A stretch of DNA of 28,225 nt from Saprospiraceae bacterium UBA3362 (GTDB lineage: Bacteria > Bacteroidota > Bacteroidia > Chitinophagales > Saprospiraceae), in contig DEQQ01000052.1 in assembly GCA_002360455.1 (NCBI GenBank), positions 43,923-72,147 of the forward strand. The letters run 5' to 3'. The first letter of the stretch is position 1, and each line of letters starts with the position of its first letter. The position numbers and the translations under genes were made by a program. Of this stretch, positions 9,226 through 15,705 are shown in pieces. Under the pieces are notes generated by a model that saw nothing but the letters and a program-made list of their open reading frames with translations, was not told where the DNA came from and did not search any database.

Positions 9226-9258
9226 AAAAGCTGCTTAACTTTAGGCAGCTTTTTTTGT
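9226..9258 (+). terminator. Rho-independent terminator after the Omp28-like gene
   Basis: AAAAGCTGC at 9226-9234 and GCAGCTTTT at 9245-9253 form a perfect stem around a ten-base loop and run directly into a T-tract. It lies 25 bases after the stop codon and only about 14 bases before the next start. Confidence 0.85.
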
Positions 9259-9265
9259 TTGATTT

Positions 9266-9279
9266 CTTATCATGATAAG
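9266..9279. promoter_or_regulatory. Perfect 14-base palindrome over the ABC ATPase start codon
   Basis: CTTATCATGATAAG is identical to its reverse complement, with the ATG start at 9272-9274 in the middle. It could be an operator for a dimeric repressor. One or two perfect 14-base palindromes are expected by chance in a window this long, so the argument rests on position alone. Confidence 0.35.
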
Positions 9280-9901
9280 GACAGAAGATTTAAGAATTCA
9301 CTATAACTCCGGTGTAAACATTCATTTTCCGGACTTGAATTGCAGCAGTGGATCTCACTGGTTAGTCCTTGGTTCTTCCGGATCGGGCAAGACCAGTTTG
9401 CTTAATATTTTGAGCGGGATTAGAACGCCATCACAAGGAAAAGTATGGATAAATCAGCGAGATATTTTTGATCCAAAATTTTCTGATCGCGCCAGATGGA
9501 TCGCTTCGCATTTGGGTTTTGCTTTACAAAAACCTGTATTTGTTTCTGCGTTAAGTGTTAGAGATAATTTGACTTTATGTGCTAAATTGAGTGGTAAGGA
9601 AATAAAAGAAAAGGAAATTCTTCTTTGGTTAGATAAAGTTGGTCTTGGCTCTAAGATGAATTCATACACTTTTGAACTTTCTGCCGGACAACAACAAAGA
9701 TTAGGTTTTATCAGAGCATGTCTTCATAATCCCGAAATTCTTCTTGCAGACGAACCAAGCAGTGCATTGGATGATGAGAATGCAGAAAATCTAATCAAAC
9801 TTATGATTGATCAGTCCAACGAATTGCAATCTACATTAATAGTCGTAAGCCATGATCATAGAATAAAATCATTTTTCCAAAATCAAATGGTATTGTCATG
9901 A
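9272..9901 (+). CDS. ABC transporter ATP-binding protein (LolD/MacB-like)
   Basis: A 209-residue cytoplasmic ATPase that powers the permease encoded next. Walker A is GSSGSGKT at 34-41, the signature is LSAGQ at 136-140, Walker B is ILLADE at 156-161 and the H-loop is His194 (VVSHD). The family pairs with FtsX-type permeases that act by mechanotransmission in lipoprotein release, export or metal-linked functions. The TGA stop overlaps the permease start (ATGA at 9898-9901), so translation is coupled and the two form one complex. A terminator sits just upstream, so it needs its own promoter, which I could not identify. A perfect palindrome covers the start codon. Confidence 0.93.
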   Translation: MIRTEDLRIHYNSGVNIHFPDLNCSSGSHWLVLGSSGSGKTSLLNILSGIRTPSQGKVWINQRDIFDPKFSDRARWIASHLGFALQKPVFVSALSVRDNLTLCAKLSGKEIKEKEILLWLDKVGLGSKMNSYTFELSAGQQQRLGFIRACLHNPEILLADEPSSALDDENAENLIKLMIDQSNELQSTLIVVSHDHRIKSFFQNQMVLS

Positions 9902-11148
9902 ATGCAATGAGTTTAGCCTGGAAAAATATTAAGTTTAGACCTTTGAAGTCTTGGTTCTCTGTTTTACTGGTGGCTTTGTCTGTAGGGCTTTTGCTCATTG
10001 TTCAATCCATCAATAGTCAATTGGATGATCATTTTAGTAAGAATCTAAACAAAACCGATTTGATACTTAGCGCCAAAGGCAGTCCACTTCAATCCGTGCT
10101 GTGCAACTTGTATCATGCAGATGTTCCGACCGGAAACATTGAGGTAACAAAAGCAAAAGCATTTCTCAAATCAAGTCATCCTTTGATTGAGCATTGTTTG
10201 CCTATAAGTTTGGGAGATCAATTTTTGTCTTATCGAATTGTCGGAACTACAGATCAATATCTTGATTGGTACAAGCTAAAATTACAGCAAGGACTTAATT
10301 TCACAACAAATCATCATGCTGTGTTGGGGCATCGCGCAGCTCAAGAAAGCAAGCTCCATCTAGGGTCTCATTTTCAAGGCGGACATGGATTGATCGAAGA
10401 CAGTACGGAGACTCACGGTCATTCATTTGAGGTTGTTGGAATTCTCGAGCCCACAGGATCTGTGGTAGATCAATTGATCTTTGTCCCGATTTCTGCGTAT
10501 TGGGAATTGCATTCACATCACGGTAATGATGATGAACATCATCATGAGCACGAAGAGGATTTGGTTATTACAAACAATGATAGTCTGGCTGCTCAATCAG
10601 AAAAAGAGATCACAGCTTTATTATTAAAATTCAAAGGGACCAACATCGCATCTTTAAATTTTGGCAGAAATGTCAATGAAAATACTGAGCTCATGGCCAG
10701 TGCTCCTGCTATTGAAATGAACAGATTGTATGAATTGACAGGCAGCGCCGGAGAATTATTGAGTTGGATTGCTTTGCTCATTGGCTTCACTGCTTTCATT
10801 GCCATTTTTATTCATTTATGGCATGCTCTATATGAACGAAGACAGGAAACCTCTTTACTTAGATTGTCCGGTGCGGGAAAACTTTACATTGGAGGGAGCT
10901 ATATCTTGGAAGCTACAATATTGGTTGGAATTGGACTTGGTATTGCCATAATTGGATCACAATTATTCTTACAATATTTTTGTTCAGAATACGGTCTGTC
11001 CAAACGATTTTCGGTTTTTGCATGGCGTTACAATGTGGATATGATATGGACTATTTTTATTGCACTCCTTTGTGGAATTTTTGCCGGAGTTGTTCCTGCA
11101 TTTTTAGCCGGCAGAAGAGATATTGCTGCCGATATCTATGGCAATTAA
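9898..11148 (+). CDS. FtsX-type ABC permease with histidine-rich periplasmic loop
   Basis: A 416-residue inner-membrane protein with the FtsX/MacB topology: one N-terminal membrane segment (about 17-37), a large periplasmic domain, then three segments at about 287-310, 327-358 and 380-405. The early periplasmic motif 'LILSAKGSPLQ...PTGNI' matches, from memory, permeases encoded in metal-linked gene clusters of Gammaproteobacteria such as the Vibrio zinc-regulated Zrg genes. Here the loop contains a His/Asp/Glu cluster at 205-221 (HSHHGNDDEHHHEHEED) and more His residues before it (HGHSF, GGHG). Metal binding is inferred and zinc is the first guess. No DUF2796-type binding protein is nearby, which weakens the analogy. 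It ends 25 bases from the convergent S24 regulator. Confidence 0.85.
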   Translation: MNAMSLAWKNIKFRPLKSWFSVLLVALSVGLLLIVQSINSQLDDHFSKNLNKTDLILSAKGSPLQSVLCNLYHADVPTGNIEVTKAKAFLKSSHPLIEHCLPISLGDQFLSYRIVGTTDQYLDWYKLKLQQGLNFTTNHHAVLGHRAAQESKLHLGSHFQGGHGLIEDSTETHGHSFEVVGILEPTGSVVDQLIFVPISAYWELHSHHGNDDEHHHEHEEDLVITNNDSLAAQSEKEITALLLKFKGTNIASLNFGRNVNENTELMASAPAIEMNRLYELTGSAGELLSWIALLIGFTAFIAIFIHLWHALYERRQETSLLRLSGAGKLYIGGSYILEATILVGIGLGIAIIGSQLFLQYFCSEYGLSKRFSVFAWRYNVDMIWTIFIALLCGIFAGVVPAFLAGRRDIAADIYGN

Positions 11149-11173
11149 AGATGAAAACAGATGCTATTTGATT

Positions 11174-11923
11174 CTAGCTTTTTTGGATCTGATCTAATTT
11201 TTTATCAATATTATAAATAAGTGTCATTAATTGATCACTGTTGTTTGGTCCCGGTTCTTCGAAAGAAATATGCGCTTTGTATTTCCAGATCTCTTGTACA
11301 TCATCAAAGTCTATACTGTAAGGTGCATAAAGTTTGTTGTCTGATGACAACATCAATTGATTTTTATGAGCATCCTTGACTACTCTTTTATAAACTAAGC
11401 CGTCTTGCTTACTAATGACGACATAGCAACTGTAGTCCTTAATAGAATTTAAATCTTGAACATATTCGCATACTACAATGCTGCCTGAAGGAAGAGGAAA
11501 CATACTTTCTCCGTTTATTTCGAATGCGCGATAGCGACCCTGATGGAGTTGAGGTATAGAGATCTTAGGAAGTTCTCTTACAAATTCGGGGTTTTGAAAA
11601 CTCTCAATATATCCTGCCGCAGCTTTTGAGGACACTAATTCTATATTTTCCTTTCCACCAAGGTCTGTGCTTATACTTAGGACTTTCATTCCTTTGTATA
11701 TAAAACTATCCAGATCGCCTTCATGGAGAGCTTGCAGGATTAAATCATCCGATGGTACATTGTATAGCTTGGACATTTTCATCAATAATTCAAGATCCGG
11801 TTCAGTATTACCTCTTTCATACTCGCTGAGGGTAGTTCTTGGGATCCCAAGTTTTTCTGCGGCTTCTTGTTGAGACCATTGATTTCGTTTCCTTAGAAAT
11901 TGTAGATTTTGATGAAAGTGCAT
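11174..11923 (-). CDS. XRE-family repressor with LexA-like S24 self-cleavage domain
   Basis: A 249-residue transcription regulator. Residues about 6-60 are a Cro/CI helix-turn-helix (WSQQEAAEKLGIPRTTLSEYERG). Residues about 100-215 are a LexA/UmuD-type S24 domain, with an Ala-Gly bond at 103-104 (AAAGY), Ser140 in GESMFP and Lys179 in VYKRV. These spacings (36 and 39 residues) resemble those of LexA (Ala84-Gly85, Ser119, Lys156), so self-cleavage looks possible. A C-terminal segment from 225 is predicted helical. The upstream inverted repeat at 11958-11988 may be its own operator. It is not the canonical LexA, whose HTH differs. The regulon is unknown; stray single genes of this type are common in Bacteroidota and need not be prophage. 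Confidence 0.9.
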   Translation of the reverse strand: MHFHQNLQFLRKRNQWSQQEAAEKLGIPRTTLSEYERGNTEPDLELLMKMSKLYNVPSDDLILQALHEGDLDSFIYKGMKVLSISTDLGGKENIELVSSKAAAGYIESFQNPEFVRELPKISIPQLHQGRYRAFEINGESMFPLPSGSIVVCEYVQDLNSIKDYSCYVVISKQDGLVYKRVVKDAHKNQLMLSSDNKLYAPYSIDFDDVQEIWKYKAHISFEEPGPNNSDQLMTLIYNIDKKLDQIQKS

Positions 11924-11936
11924 ATAAAAAATTTTA

Positions 11937-11944
11937 CAAAAATA
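11937..11944 (-). promoter_or_regulatory. Possible -7 element of the S24 repressor gene
   Basis: The - strand reads TATTTTTG, which fits TAnnTTTG and lies 13 bases before the start codon. No good TTTG is found 19-21 bases further upstream, where the inverted repeat at 11958-11988 begins. The region is very AT-rich, so chance is a real alternative. Confidence 0.35.
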
Positions 11945-11957
11945 GTAAATCTTGACG

Positions 11958-11988
11958 ATATTTTAGTCATTTATAGCTGATAAAATAT
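11958..11988. promoter_or_regulatory. Inverted repeat, candidate operator of the S24 repressor
   Basis: ATATTTTA at 11958-11965 and TAAAATAT at 11981-11988 are perfect inverted 8-base arms separated by 15 bases. The left arm overlaps where the -33 element of the repressor promoter should be, which suits autoregulation by a dimer. The AT-only arms reduce its statistical weight. Confidence 0.4.
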
Positions 11989-12059
11989 ACTTTTATGAGA
12001 TTTAGTATATATGAAACAAGTCCAAAGGCAAAAAATGAACTCAATGAAAGGGAGGGAGC

Positions 12060-12584
12060 TCAATATACTTTCTGTATGGAAGGGTTTTTCATATATCTTC
12101 CCCACAACCTATTATAGGCATGGATTCTTTGGACTGTCTGGCCTGTTGAATCTACGAGAGGAAGATTTCTATTTGCCCATTCAAAACTGCTTCCATAGAG
12201 GTTCCACACAGATTGATAACCGGCATCGATGAGCTGCTTTGCAACCTTCTCGCTCCTGTATCCTACACTGCAATAACAAACGATGGGAGTCGATTTTGGA
12301 ATATCTTTGACCAAATCCAACCGGAACTGATCATAGGATACCTGTCTTGCATTCTTTAAATGACTTACAGAATATTCTCTGAGCTCTCGTGTGTCTAATA
12401 AAATGTAATTCTCCTTGGACTCAACCAACTGTTGACAGCTCATTTCGGGAACATTATGCTTCAATAGAGATTTGAGCATTTTTGCATACGCTGTGTTAAG
12501 AATTCTGTGATCTTGAGCACAGCAATGGCTTCCAAAAAAACAAGCTAAAATTGACAAGAATAATATTGCTCTTGATGCTTTCAT
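12060..12584 (-). CDS. Exported rhodanese-like sulfurtransferase domain protein
   Basis: A 174-residue single rhodanese domain with an N-terminal export signal (hydrophobic 6-18, then HCCAQ). Cleavage after CCA or lipidation of a cysteine are both conceivable. The active-site Cys105 starts the loop CSVGYRS (105-111), and the CDC25/rhodanese motif 'LLDTRELREYSVSHLKNA' is at 62-79. Periplasmic rhodaneses carry sulfur or handle thiols, but the physiological substrate is not evident here. It begins 11 bases after mvaD ends and is probably the last gene of the operon that starts at 15457. No hairpin terminator is visible after it. Confidence 0.88.
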   Translation of the reverse strand: MKASRAILFLSILACFFGSHCCAQDHRILNTAYAKMLKSLLKHNVPEMSCQQLVESKENYILLDTRELREYSVSHLKNARQVSYDQFRLDLVKDIPKSTPIVCYCSVGYRSEKVAKQLIDAGYQSVWNLYGSSFEWANRNLPLVDSTGQTVQRIHAYNRLWGRYMKNPSIQKVY

Positions 12585-12594
12585 TTCTGAATTT

Positions 12595-13629
12595 TTAGAT
12601 TAATTGTACGGGACCGGCACCCATTTCGTCTTTAATGATTCTGCCTTCTTTTATATAATTCGGAAATTGAGAAATTGCCCAATCATTTACTTTATCTAAT
12701 GCAGTTTTTGGGAACAAAATATGAATATTGGGCCCTGCATCAATCGTAAAACAAACCGGAATTTTTGATTCTTTTCTGAATTGTTGAATAGACTTCACAA
12801 TGGCTATTGAATCCTCTTCTAAAAGTAGGTATCCAGGTTGAGAGCTCATCATTAAACCATGCAGTGATAATGCCTCTTCTTCACAAACTCGAATGAATAA
12901 TTCCCAGTCTCCTTGTTGTAATGCATCATATACCAGTTTGCAATTTTGTTGAGCTTGAGATATTCTTGCTTCGCGATAGGGGTGATTTTCCATCAAAGAA
13001 TGTCCTGCTCTTGAAGAAACTTTTTTCTCATTTGGATTCACAATAAAAATCCAATCTGCAACTTCCTTGAAGGAATTATGGAGAAGACTCTCCAAAGCTA
13101 TTGCATATTCTTGATGACTATTGGGAATTTGAGGATGAAATCCCCATTGGGCGCAATAGGGAAAGACAGATCTGCAGGCAGACCCGCTGCCGAGTCTGGC
13201 AACAATGGAGGCCCGAGTTTGAAACTCACACCAATCATATTTTTCGCTTGTAGTCTGCTCCTGCATTTTAACAAGGCAAAGAGCAAGAGCGCTCATAGAC
13301 GATGCAGAAGAAGCTATACCTGTACTGTGAGGAAAATTATTCACAGAATCAATTTGGAGAGAAAGTTGTTTTAATGAAATGAGTTCTTCTTCGATAGAGT
13401 TAATAAAAGAAATAATTTTTTTTCTAAATTGATCTGCCTTCATTCCATTATAAAAAAATTCATGTGCAGAGTCCTTTGTTCGTTCTTGCCATAGTATTGA
13501 AGTTTCGGTAAAACTGTTTTTCAAAGTAAATGAAATGGAAGAATTCATAGGAAGTTGGGTTCCGTACTTTCCCCAATACTTTACTATAGCAATATTGGAT
13601 GGACTTCTCCATTTAATTTGATTGGTCAC
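12595..13629 (-). CDS. mvaD: Diphosphomevalonate decarboxylase
   Basis: A 344-residue GHMP-fold enzyme that converts mevalonate 5-diphosphate to isopentenyl diphosphate, CO2 and ADP in the cytoplasm. The N-terminal 'SNIAIVKYWGK' carries the conserved Lys17. The phosphate-binding loop is NNFPHSTGIASSASS at 97-111. 'ARLGSGSACRS' and 'TIDAGPNIH' (with the catalytic Asp) are typical of the family. The length is normal. It implies a mevalonate pathway, used by many but not all Bacteroidota. The product feeds the polyprenyl synthase at 22258. It sits between a DUF4294 gene (41 bases upstream) and a rhodanese gene (10-base gap) as part of a - strand operon. Confidence 0.95.
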   Translation of the reverse strand: MTNQIKWRSPSNIAIVKYWGKYGTQLPMNSSISFTLKNSFTETSILWQERTKDSAHEFFYNGMKADQFRKKIISFINSIEEELISLKQLSLQIDSVNNFPHSTGIASSASSMSALALCLVKMQEQTTSEKYDWCEFQTRASIVARLGSGSACRSVFPYCAQWGFHPQIPNSHQEYAIALESLLHNSFKEVADWIFIVNPNEKKVSSRAGHSLMENHPYREARISQAQQNCKLVYDALQQGDWELFIRVCEEEALSLHGLMMSSQPGYLLLEEDSIAIVKSIQQFRKESKIPVCFTIDAGPNIHILFPKTALDKVNDWAISQFPNYIKEGRIIKDEMGAGPVQLI

Positions 13630-13670
13630 GATGAGTTAATTTTTAAATAATGAAATTATAATAAACACTA

Positions 13671-14279
13671 TTATAAATCTTTGTTGATATCAAAATCTTC
13701 AAGAACAGCATCCATCACCTCATCAGCACCATATCTATAACCATCCTTTAAATCGTATCCGTATCTTTTACTTATTTCATGATAATAAAATGCAGTAAAA
13801 CCTCCTTTTAGTTCTTTAATGATATCATAAAAAGGTCTGTCCAATTTTTTTTCAATCATTTTTGTAAGCAACAGACCCTGAGTTCTGGTAAGGTTTTTTA
13901 ATGGGTCTTCAAATTCATCTTTCAAGCGTTTAGAAACCTGCTTGATAATCTTTTTTTGTTCGCCGGATGGTTTTCCTTCAAGCTCTTTGTTCAATTGAAA
14001 ATACAATCTTGTAGCTTGGACTGCATAGGGGTAAGCAACAGCAGCGGCTCTTCTGTACTTGCTATACCTTTCTCTATCATCACTGTAATCAAATTCTTTG
14101 GGAGCTGTTACCACTGCGCGATTGAGTTCTGCCACTATGATAGTATCACCATCTTTTACCAATACCGTAACCATCTGGCTATCGACCATCATTTTATATT
14201 CTACGTACTCGTTGTTCTTACTTTGCGAAGAAAGTTCTTGACTAAATAAAAACAGGATAAGAATAAGGAACGCTTGCAT
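13671..14279 (-). CDS. DUF4294 family exported protein
   Basis: A 202-residue protein with a signal peptide (MQAFLILILFLFSQELSSQS) and no recognised catalytic motif. The middle is highly charged and helical ('YSDDRERYSKYRRAAAVAYPYA', 'LTRTQGLLLTKMIEKKL'), and the features agree with the DUF4294 family, which I know only from Bacteroidota. The conserved RTQG and Tyr/Arg residues suggest a helical periplasmic fold. It lies 32 bases after the PLP enzyme and 41 bases before mvaD, so it is cotranscribed with both. The function is unknown. Confidence 0.82.
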   Translation of the reverse strand: MQAFLILILFLFSQELSSQSKNNEYVEYKMMVDSQMVTVLVKDGDTIIVAELNRAVVTAPKEFDYSDDRERYSKYRRAAAVAYPYAVQATRLYFQLNKELEGKPSGEQKKIIKQVSKRLKDEFEDPLKNLTRTQGLLLTKMIEKKLDRPFYDIIKELKGGFTAFYYHEISKRYGYDLKDGYRYGADEVMDAVLEDFDINKDL

Positions 14280-14311
14280 GAACTATACAACGCAAGAATG
14301 ATGAAATAAAT

Positions 14312-15457
14312 TTATTGGATTTCTAAAGCTTGTCTTAAATCTTCAATCAAATCTTCGACATCTTCAATTCCGATGCTAAGCCGAATTAGGCTGTCTGTCA
14401 ATCCACTTTTAATTCTATCTTCTCTAGGGATAGAAGCATGAGTCATGCTTGCAGGATGCCCAATTAATGACTCTACACCGCCCAGAGATTCTGCACAGGT
14501 AAAAAGTTTGGTTTTAGAGAGCACCTGTTTGCTCTGTTCAAAACTTCCGGAATGAACATCAAAGGATATCATTGCTCCAAAGTCTTTCATCTGATTTTTG
14601 GCAAAGAAGTGCCCAGGATGCTCTTCAAATCCAGGATATAGGACTCTCGATACCTGTGGATGATTTTTGAGAAAATCTGCTATTTGCCTTGCATTGTCAC
14701 AGGCTCTTTGAACTCTTACATGCAATGTTTTTATCCCTCTGAGGATTAAGAAACAATCCATAGGTCCGGGAACCGCGCCTGAAGCATTTTGAATAAATTT
14801 TAGGCCCTCATACAGCTCCTTAGTCTTTGCAATCAAGGCTCCGTGAATTACATCACTGTGCCCGCCTAAATACTTTGTAGCACTATGTAGAACAATATCC
14901 GCTCCCAAATCAATAGGATTTTGAAGATAAGGCGAGGCAAAAGTGTTATCTACGCAAACTAAAATTCCTTTTTTCTTTGCAATAGCACAAACTGCAGCAA
15001 TATCCACTAACTGTAATAATGGATTGGTCGGCGTTTCTATCCAAATCAATTTTGTTTCGGGTCGGATTTGGTTTTCAAAACTGTTTACGTCTTGCATTGG
15101 AACAAATCTGCTTTGAACCCCAAAAGAAGAAAAAACTCTCACCAACTGTCTATAAGATCCACCGTAAAGATCGTGGGTCGCCAATACTTCGTCTCCAGAT
15201 TTAAACAACTTGATGACGGCGTCCATTGCAGCTAAGCCACTAGAAAAGCAAACTGCTCCATATCCATTTTCAAGAGCTGCTAAATTTTCTTCAAGCACTT
15301 GTCGAGTGGGATTTTGTGTTCTTGCATATTCAAACCCTTTATGATTCCCGGGACCGTCTTGAGCATATGTCGAAGTTTGAAAAATGGGGGTCATTACAGC
15401 TCCTGTACCGGGGTCAGGATGGATTCCTGCATGAATCAGTTTAGTATTGAATTTCAT
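14312..15457 (-). CDS. Cystathionine gamma-synthase/lyase family PLP enzyme
   Basis: A 381-residue cytoplasmic trans-sulfuration enzyme. The PLP lysine is Lys195 in SATKYLGGHSD, with Asp170 in CVDNTFASPY pairing with the pyridine nitrogen. 'YARTQNPTR' (Tyr44, Arg46) comes from the neighbouring subunit and binds phosphate. The C-terminal 'SLGGVESLIGHPASMTH' is conserved in the family. Sequence alone does not separate cystathionine gamma-synthase (methionine direction), gamma-lyase (cysteine direction) and O-acetylhomoserine-using members, so no symbol is given. It is first in the - strand operon with the DUF4294 gene, mvaD and the rhodanese. Cysteine metabolism could connect it to the rhodanese, but that is inference. 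Confidence 0.9.
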   Translation of the reverse strand: MKFNTKLIHAGIHPDPGTGAVMTPIFQTSTYAQDGPGNHKGFEYARTQNPTRQVLEENLAALENGYGAVCFSSGLAAMDAVIKLFKSGDEVLATHDLYGGSYRQLVRVFSSFGVQSRFVPMQDVNSFENQIRPETKLIWIETPTNPLLQLVDIAAVCAIAKKKGILVCVDNTFASPYLQNPIDLGADIVLHSATKYLGGHSDVIHGALIAKTKELYEGLKFIQNASGAVPGPMDCFLILRGIKTLHVRVQRACDNARQIADFLKNHPQVSRVLYPGFEEHPGHFFAKNQMKDFGAMISFDVHSGSFEQSKQVLSKTKLFTCAESLGGVESLIGHPASMTHASIPREDRIKSGLTDSLIRLSIGIEDVEDLIEDLRQALEIQ

Positions 15458-15554
15458 TAGCTTAATTTTATAGTTTTTTGGATTTTCTTTACCCTATTTT
15501 GAGATCATAATTCCAATACTCATTTTAGATTGAAATTATTTCCTTAAACTCACA

Positions 15555-15562
15555 CAAAGATA
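15555..15562 (-). promoter_or_regulatory. -7 element upstream of the trans-sulfuration operon
   Basis: The - strand reads TATCTTTG, a perfect TAnnTTTG, giving a leader of about 90 bases before the start at 15457. No TTTG is apparent at the expected -33 distance, so the match is partial. Confidence 0.5.
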
Positions 15563-15649
15563 AGGGAATTGCTTAATCCTGATTCAGTAAATCGGTTGTG
15601 AAAAGAAATAATGACTGCTTTTTGAATAACAAAAAACCTGCTTGTAGAA

Positions 15650-15684
15650 AATAAAAAAGCCGCAGGAGATGATCCTACGGCTTT
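15650..15684 (-). terminator. Terminator of the 23-residue-repeat protein gene
   Basis: On the - strand AAAGCCGTAGGA pairs with TCCTGCGGCTTT (one U-G pair) around a five-base loop and is followed by a short T-rich tract. It lies 22 bases after the stop codon and separates this gene from the trans-sulfuration operon. Confidence 0.85.
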
Positions 15685-15705
15685 ATGAATATTATTCAAT
15701 TAATT

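Noticed and set aside
11174..11988. S24 repressor as a sign of a prophage
   Set aside because: No integrase, structural or replication phage genes or attachment repeats are in the window.
12011..12232. Small + strand open frame before and over the rhodanese gene
   Set aside because: Most of it is antisense to the rhodanese coding sequence, and its product resembles no family.
13078..13374. Antisense frames inside mvaD and the short GC-richer stretch there
   Set aside because: The stretch encodes the conserved LGSGSACRS motif of mvaD; the antisense products are shadows.
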